NCBI GenBank assembly: GCA_958510875.1
Contig: OY294067.1
Span: 276,192,742-276,256,741 of the forward strand
Direction: 5' to 3'
Length of the DNA stretch: 64,000 bases
Source: Endomychus coccineus
Lineage: Eukaryota > Arthropoda > Insecta > Coleoptera > Endomychidae
Position numbers and translations under genes: made by a program. Positions 59,990 through 64,000 of this stretch are shown piece after piece (position 1 is the stretch's first letter; the number at the start of each line of letters is the position of its first letter). Below the pieces are notes generated by a model. The model saw only the letters and a list, made by a program, of their open reading frames with translations, was not told the DNA's origin and did not search any database.

Positions 59990-61455
59990 GCAGTATATGT
60001 AAAATAAACTCCTTAAATATTACAATTTCAACTGGGTTTGATAAAAATTGAGGACTGGTACGGAATGGTTGAGGTCAGGCCCGACGAGAGAGCCTTGAAG
60101 GCGGTACACATTATCGAGGCCCGGACTTGTGGTGGGCCCGGGGCGCGGCAAAATTTTTTACGAATAAACATACTTGTATTTTAAATATATCCAAAAGATT
60201 TGAAGCAGTTGAAAAATTGTTGAAATGTTTAGTGTGTTATCGAGATTTTTAAGTTTAGAAGATATAGAAATTAAAGAGCAGGTCAATTGTCTTCAAAATC
60301 ATTACGACGCAGAATACAATTCTCAATAAAAAGAAGAAATAAAACATCTTGAAAGAATGTTTTCTGCAAATTTTCATGACACTGACGTTAACCCATTCAA
60401 TCTTTTAAATGAAATTCACAAATTAAAATTAGATACGGGTAACTTGTTTCCAAATATAGTTATAGCATTAAGACTTTTCTGTACTCTCCCTGTAACCGTA
60501 GCGCAAAAAGAACGATCTTTTAGTCACCTTTCTAAAAATTTTTTTAAGATTTACCATGGTTCAGGATCTGTTGAGTACTCTTGGCATATTAGCTATTCAG
60601 TCCAGATTGACTATAAACTGCGACTTCTCTAAAATTATTGAAAATTTCGTATCTGCAAAAGCTCCCTTAAAATAATTTCTACCCGTTATCTTAGGAGTAG
60701 TAGTTTGTATAAGTCGTAGACATGTTTTGTAGATTTTATTAGTTTAGTTTGCTTTGTTATACTGACATACTCCATACTGTTTTTTAATAAATAACAGAAA
60801 GAGTCTTAAAAGTCTTTTTACCCCGCTGTTCGGGTGGGTTTTAGACAATTGATTCCCTTAACTCCATTTTTTTTAATCGGGATTTTATTGTGATTAAACT
60901 ACTCTATCCCTATTAACATTAACTTAGCTTACTCTTAAAAATGATATGATCATTTCCTATTTCTTCTTCATTCGTTTTTCAGTAGCATGTAGCACAAGTA
61001 GTTGATAATCTTATGCATTTGAAATATTTAAAAAATCTAATGAAATCTGTTTTTTAATGAAATATTTTTGGGGCAATGCCGCATAAATACCTTGAACTCC
61101 AAAAAATTGTTCTGCGGCGCATTTTTTTTTCTGCGCCATTGAGGCGCTCTCGGCGGCCGTGGTCGGGGTGGGAGGTAATTTACAAAATTGTTGACAAGTG
61201 GTGAATTATACGTATCGATCTGGTGGTTTATGTTATAATACTATTGTTTTTTGTATGATTTAAAATTTCCAGTGATTCTAGAATATTAACTTCATATTCT
61301 TTTCTTCATTCCTTTTCCTGAATATGTAAGACATATCGGGATCAACAGTGCAATCATTATTATGATGCAATAGGTGGTTCTCGTTGTTATAGTCCTATTA
61401 TTTTGAGTCTGGAGCTTCTCAAAAGTTCTCCTAGTTTGTCCTATATACCAGTCAT
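59990..61455 (-). mobile_element. Penelope-like element family A (copy A3), interrupted by a hAT
   Basis: 59990-60075 and 61162-61455 together match, on the minus strand, the 3' UTR, stop region and GIY-YIG part of copy A1 (shared TTTACAAAATTGTTGACAAG, TTTTCCTGAATATGTA, GTTTGTCCTATATACCAG). Many changes, and no open frame. The two halves are separated by the hAT at 60076-61161. Confidence 0.78.
60076..61161 (+). mobile_element. hAT transposon (copy 2) nested in a Penelope-like copy
   Basis: The ends CAGGCCCGACGAGAG and the inverse of CTCTCGGCGGCCGTG match at 12 of 15 positions. Flanking 8-mers GTTGAGGT (60068-60075) and GTCGGGGT (61162-61169) agree at 6 of 8, as expected for an aged target duplication. 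The plus frame holds SVLSRFLSLEDIEIKEQV (60230 on), one stop, then NLFPNIVIALRLFCTLPVTV and AQKERSFSHLSKN. After a frameshift comes MVQDLLSTLGILAIQSRLTI and FSKIIENFVSAKA. This is the hAT C-terminal dimerisation region; the catalytic part is gone. Confidence 0.87.
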
Positions 61456-61459
61456 GACT

Positions 61460-62610
61460 GTAATACTATTCAAATCACATCCAATTTTACACGTAGCCTT
61501 GGTTTATAACACCTAAGCTTTCATAATGCCACAGTATGGTGTAACATTTGTTAGCATTTTTTGTTAAAATCAAGTGTAAATTTGAACTTTAGGAAGTTCA
61601 GCTGAAAATACTTTGATGAGAATAAAAATTTTGATTTATAATGTTGTGGGGATCAGCTCTTAAAGTCGGGCGGTTTGCCCTAAGCTGACACGTGGTCCTG
61701 GTGAAAGCCTTACCCGATTGTGTTATATATAATAATCAAACTGTTGAACTCTCATTGGTGAGTTACTATAAATAATTGTAGGTTATGTTATTGAAAGTTA
61801 TGTCAATTCCAAGTAATTGGACTGAAATTATCGAATTCATGATCAAAAATTATGACTAGTCATAATCAATCAACGCAGTAAATCTAGCAAATAACTATGT
61901 TTTTAGAGATACATCATCTATGGTTAAAATAGATTTATCTAACAAATAACGGATTAGGTACAAATAAACGCGCGATTTATTACACGAATCCTTGGAATTC
62001 TTTACGAATGCTCATTTCTATGTAAAGCGTACAACGAACTATGTTTGGCTCATTAAAAAGTTTTGAAAAAAATCACAGAATCGCTATAGCAATTCACAAA
62101 TTGAAGTATCTTCGTTTGAAATTAATTAAGCTATTAAGTTTCACTGACATCGATAACTACTTAATCCGGAGTAGGACGAAAAGCGGCACAATGAAGGATT
62201 TTATTATAATCTATCTAGTGGTACAATAATTACTGAAGGGCAATTTCTATTTAGAAGTACGCTGATGATGTAGAATAGAATAGAAATCGATCTAATCATG
62301 GTAATAATCTTGTAAAGAAACAATTGGAAAGACTATGGGTTTCTTTTTTTTTGTTTGTAGGGCCAATTTTGCCAAATATTACATTACGTGTCAAAATTAG
62401 TCAATAGAATTTTTTATATTACATTCAAATCTAAATTGTTCCACCGTTAAATGTGTGGATTCCTTAGCTTAAATCATCATCACTGTTGCTAAGGTATGGC
62501 CAAAATTATGAAGAAAAGTCTCAATGAAAATGGACGATTTATGAGTTACGGAGGATTTTTTTTTTCATTTCTCCATTTTTCAGTTTGTAGTTGATATTCA
62601 GTGGTTAGTG
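61460..62610. other. Gene-poor interval
   Basis: No supported gene or RNA. A GC-richer block near 61650-61720 (GATCAGCTCTTAAAGTCGGG, CTGACACGTGGTCC) has no coding signal. Confidence 0.4.
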
Positions 62611-62618
62611 CAAATTTT

Positions 62619-62747
62619 ATGAATTCTGGTGTAAGGATATTTTTGCCAATGTACAGTGCACCAAAAACAATTTACGATAAAATTAATCGTGAAAATGTAA
62701 CTGCTGAAGAATGTGCTGATGTACTGGACGCAGTCATGTTTTACTCT
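62619..62747 (+). other. Possible first coding exon of an unknown gene
   Basis: A start codon followed by 43 codons (MNSGVRIFLPMYSAPKTIYD, NRENVTAEECADVLDAVMFY) ends at a donor-like ACTCT|GTAAGG. The composition is protein-like and unlike the neighbouring AT-rich frames. No partner exon is visible before the inverted repeat and window end, so it stays tentative. Confidence 0.25.
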
Positions 62748-62964
62748 GTAAGGCAACTACAAATAAAAAGGCGATGAAATTAGCGAATTTGTTTCCTACA
62801 AGCGATGGATTCAAAGAGCATATTAAACGAGTATATTTGCAAACACAATTTTGGTTATATGGCAAATGGTCCCCATATACGAACATAATAGTCTAGGAGC
62901 AAGAGCGATATTGATGGTCTGAACATTAACCCGATGGCACTATGGTTAGAGGACGGTTCAATGA

Positions 62965-64000
62965 CGAATTCATCTCCCAGACCGAATTTTCGCCGACTGC
63001 TAGATCTCGAGATACAGCTTCCGCAAATTGTTTATTTTTGACTGGAGGTTAACCTTTTTCAAGTTGCGGTTACTTGAAATGCATGCCATTCTCATACACT
63101 TCCACCATGTGCCATCGTTTTTTATCGTGTCTTTATCAGGCTGACCAGTTAAAATTGGACCGAAAATGGACTGCAAGTTAACCCTCCAAAACCTGGTGGA
63201 AAATGTTCATTGGTGCTGGAAATTGTTAAGATACACTATGCCATCATAAATTATCGGTTCATTTCCGAGTAATTGACCATTATTTGGACTAACAATGTTT
63301 TTCTTTCTCATTCTGTGGCTAACCCTTGCGGATTACAAGGTAGCATGATGGCACAATGTTAAGTAACTTTATTGGAGATTTAAAATTATTTCCATCACTC
63401 CTTGCCTATTTCAACCCCCTAAAACCATCCCCCAAAAAATATGAATAATATGACCAATTTTATGATAAATTACTCAATTATTGAGATTCTGGCTGGGTTT
63501 AAAATCGAAACGGACGTTTTTTGTTTGTTTTTGGGGGTGGTTTTAGGGGGGTTTGGGGGGTTGAAATAGACAAGGAGTGATAGCAATAATTTTAAATCTT
63601 TATTTGAGCTCCAATAAAGTTATTTAACATAGTGCCATCATGCTACCTTGTAATCCGCAAGGTTTAGCTACAAAATGAGAAAAAAACCATTGTTGGTTCA
63701 AATAATGGCCAATTACTCGGAAATGGACCGATAACTTTTGATGGCATAGTGTATCTTAACAATTGCCAACACCAATGAACATTTTCTACCAGGTTTGGGA
63801 GGGTTAACTTGTAGTCTGTTTTCGGTGATAAACGGACACGATAAAAAATAATGGCACATGGTGGAAGTGTATAAAAATGGCATGCTTTTCAAGTAACCAT
63901 AACTTGAAAAGTGTTAACCTCAAGTCAAAAAATAAACAATTTGCGGACGCTGTATCTCGAGATCTAGCAGACGGCGAAAATTCGGTCTGTGAGATGAATT
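62965..64000. mobile_element. Large foldback element (inverted arms ~490 bp), cut by window end
   Basis: The left arm (about 62965-63460) and right arm (about 63510 to the window end) are inverse copies with scattered differences. Shared blocks include GAATTTTCGCCG/CGGCGAAAATTC, ATCTCGAGATACAG, CCATGTGCCAT, AACATTTTCCACCAGG-type and GGTAGCATGATGGCAC. The centre is a G-run/C-run pair (CCCCCTAAAACCATCCCCCA against GGGGGTGGTTTTAGGGGGGT). The left terminal motif cannot be fixed because the right end is outside the window. No ORF. Confidence 0.88.

Overview
The window is AT-rich, intron-bearing animal DNA, almost certainly from an insect. Four genes can be read exon by exon, with introns as short as 52-57 bp and clean GT/AG borders: an m-AAA protease (Afg3l2 type), a C3orf38-type protein, a DUOX maturation factor (DUOXA / Drosophila mol type) and a BTB zinc-finger transcription factor with alternative 3' zinc-finger exons. 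A fifth, two-exon gene is plausible but I do not recognise it. A beetle is my guess for the order, from the repeat types; the sequence does not prove it. No tRNA, rRNA, CRISPR array or bacterial-type operon was seen.

Layout. 1-1281: array of 72/61-bp tandem repeats. 2748-5675 (-): first six coding exons of Afg3l2; the ATPase and protease exons lie beyond the left edge. 6863-7857 (+): C3orf38 homologue, divergent from Afg3l2. 8.2-11.3 kb: decayed FLYWCH/MULE transposon and two MITEs. 11500-18582 (-): six-exon mol/DUOXA gene whose introns hold a foldback transposon, an inverted pair of Penelope-like 3' regions and a LINE tail. 18966-20549: hAT transposon with 8-bp target duplication. 20.6-25.2 kb: two LINE remnants and a MITE. 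25.7-30.8 kb: mostly empty, with one hAT-type MITE. 30864-46534 (-): BTB zinc-finger gene; its introns hold mariner, Penelope-like and foldback elements. 47481-51727 (-): unknown two-exon gene with Crypton-like debris in its intron. 52.6-56 kb: LINE and mariner remnants. 60-61.5 kb: a hAT nested in a Penelope-like copy. 62.96-64.0 kb: a large inverted repeat running off the right edge.

Most of the mobile DNA belongs to three Penelope-like families, here called A, B and C. Family C is the most interesting. Its terminal region carries a hammerhead ribozyme motif, with all core bases and a perfect or near-perfect stem I, in three copies (14333-14374, 42369-42410, 43683-43724). Two of these are on the transcribed strand inside introns of host genes: mol, and the BTB gene between its common exons and all its alternative zinc-finger exons. 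Another C copy carries a clear 14-bp target-site duplication inside an older foldback transposon, giving a relative insertion order.

I had no database access. Family assignments come from recognising motifs and splice-consistent reading frames; TE boundaries are approximate unless a target-site duplication is stated.
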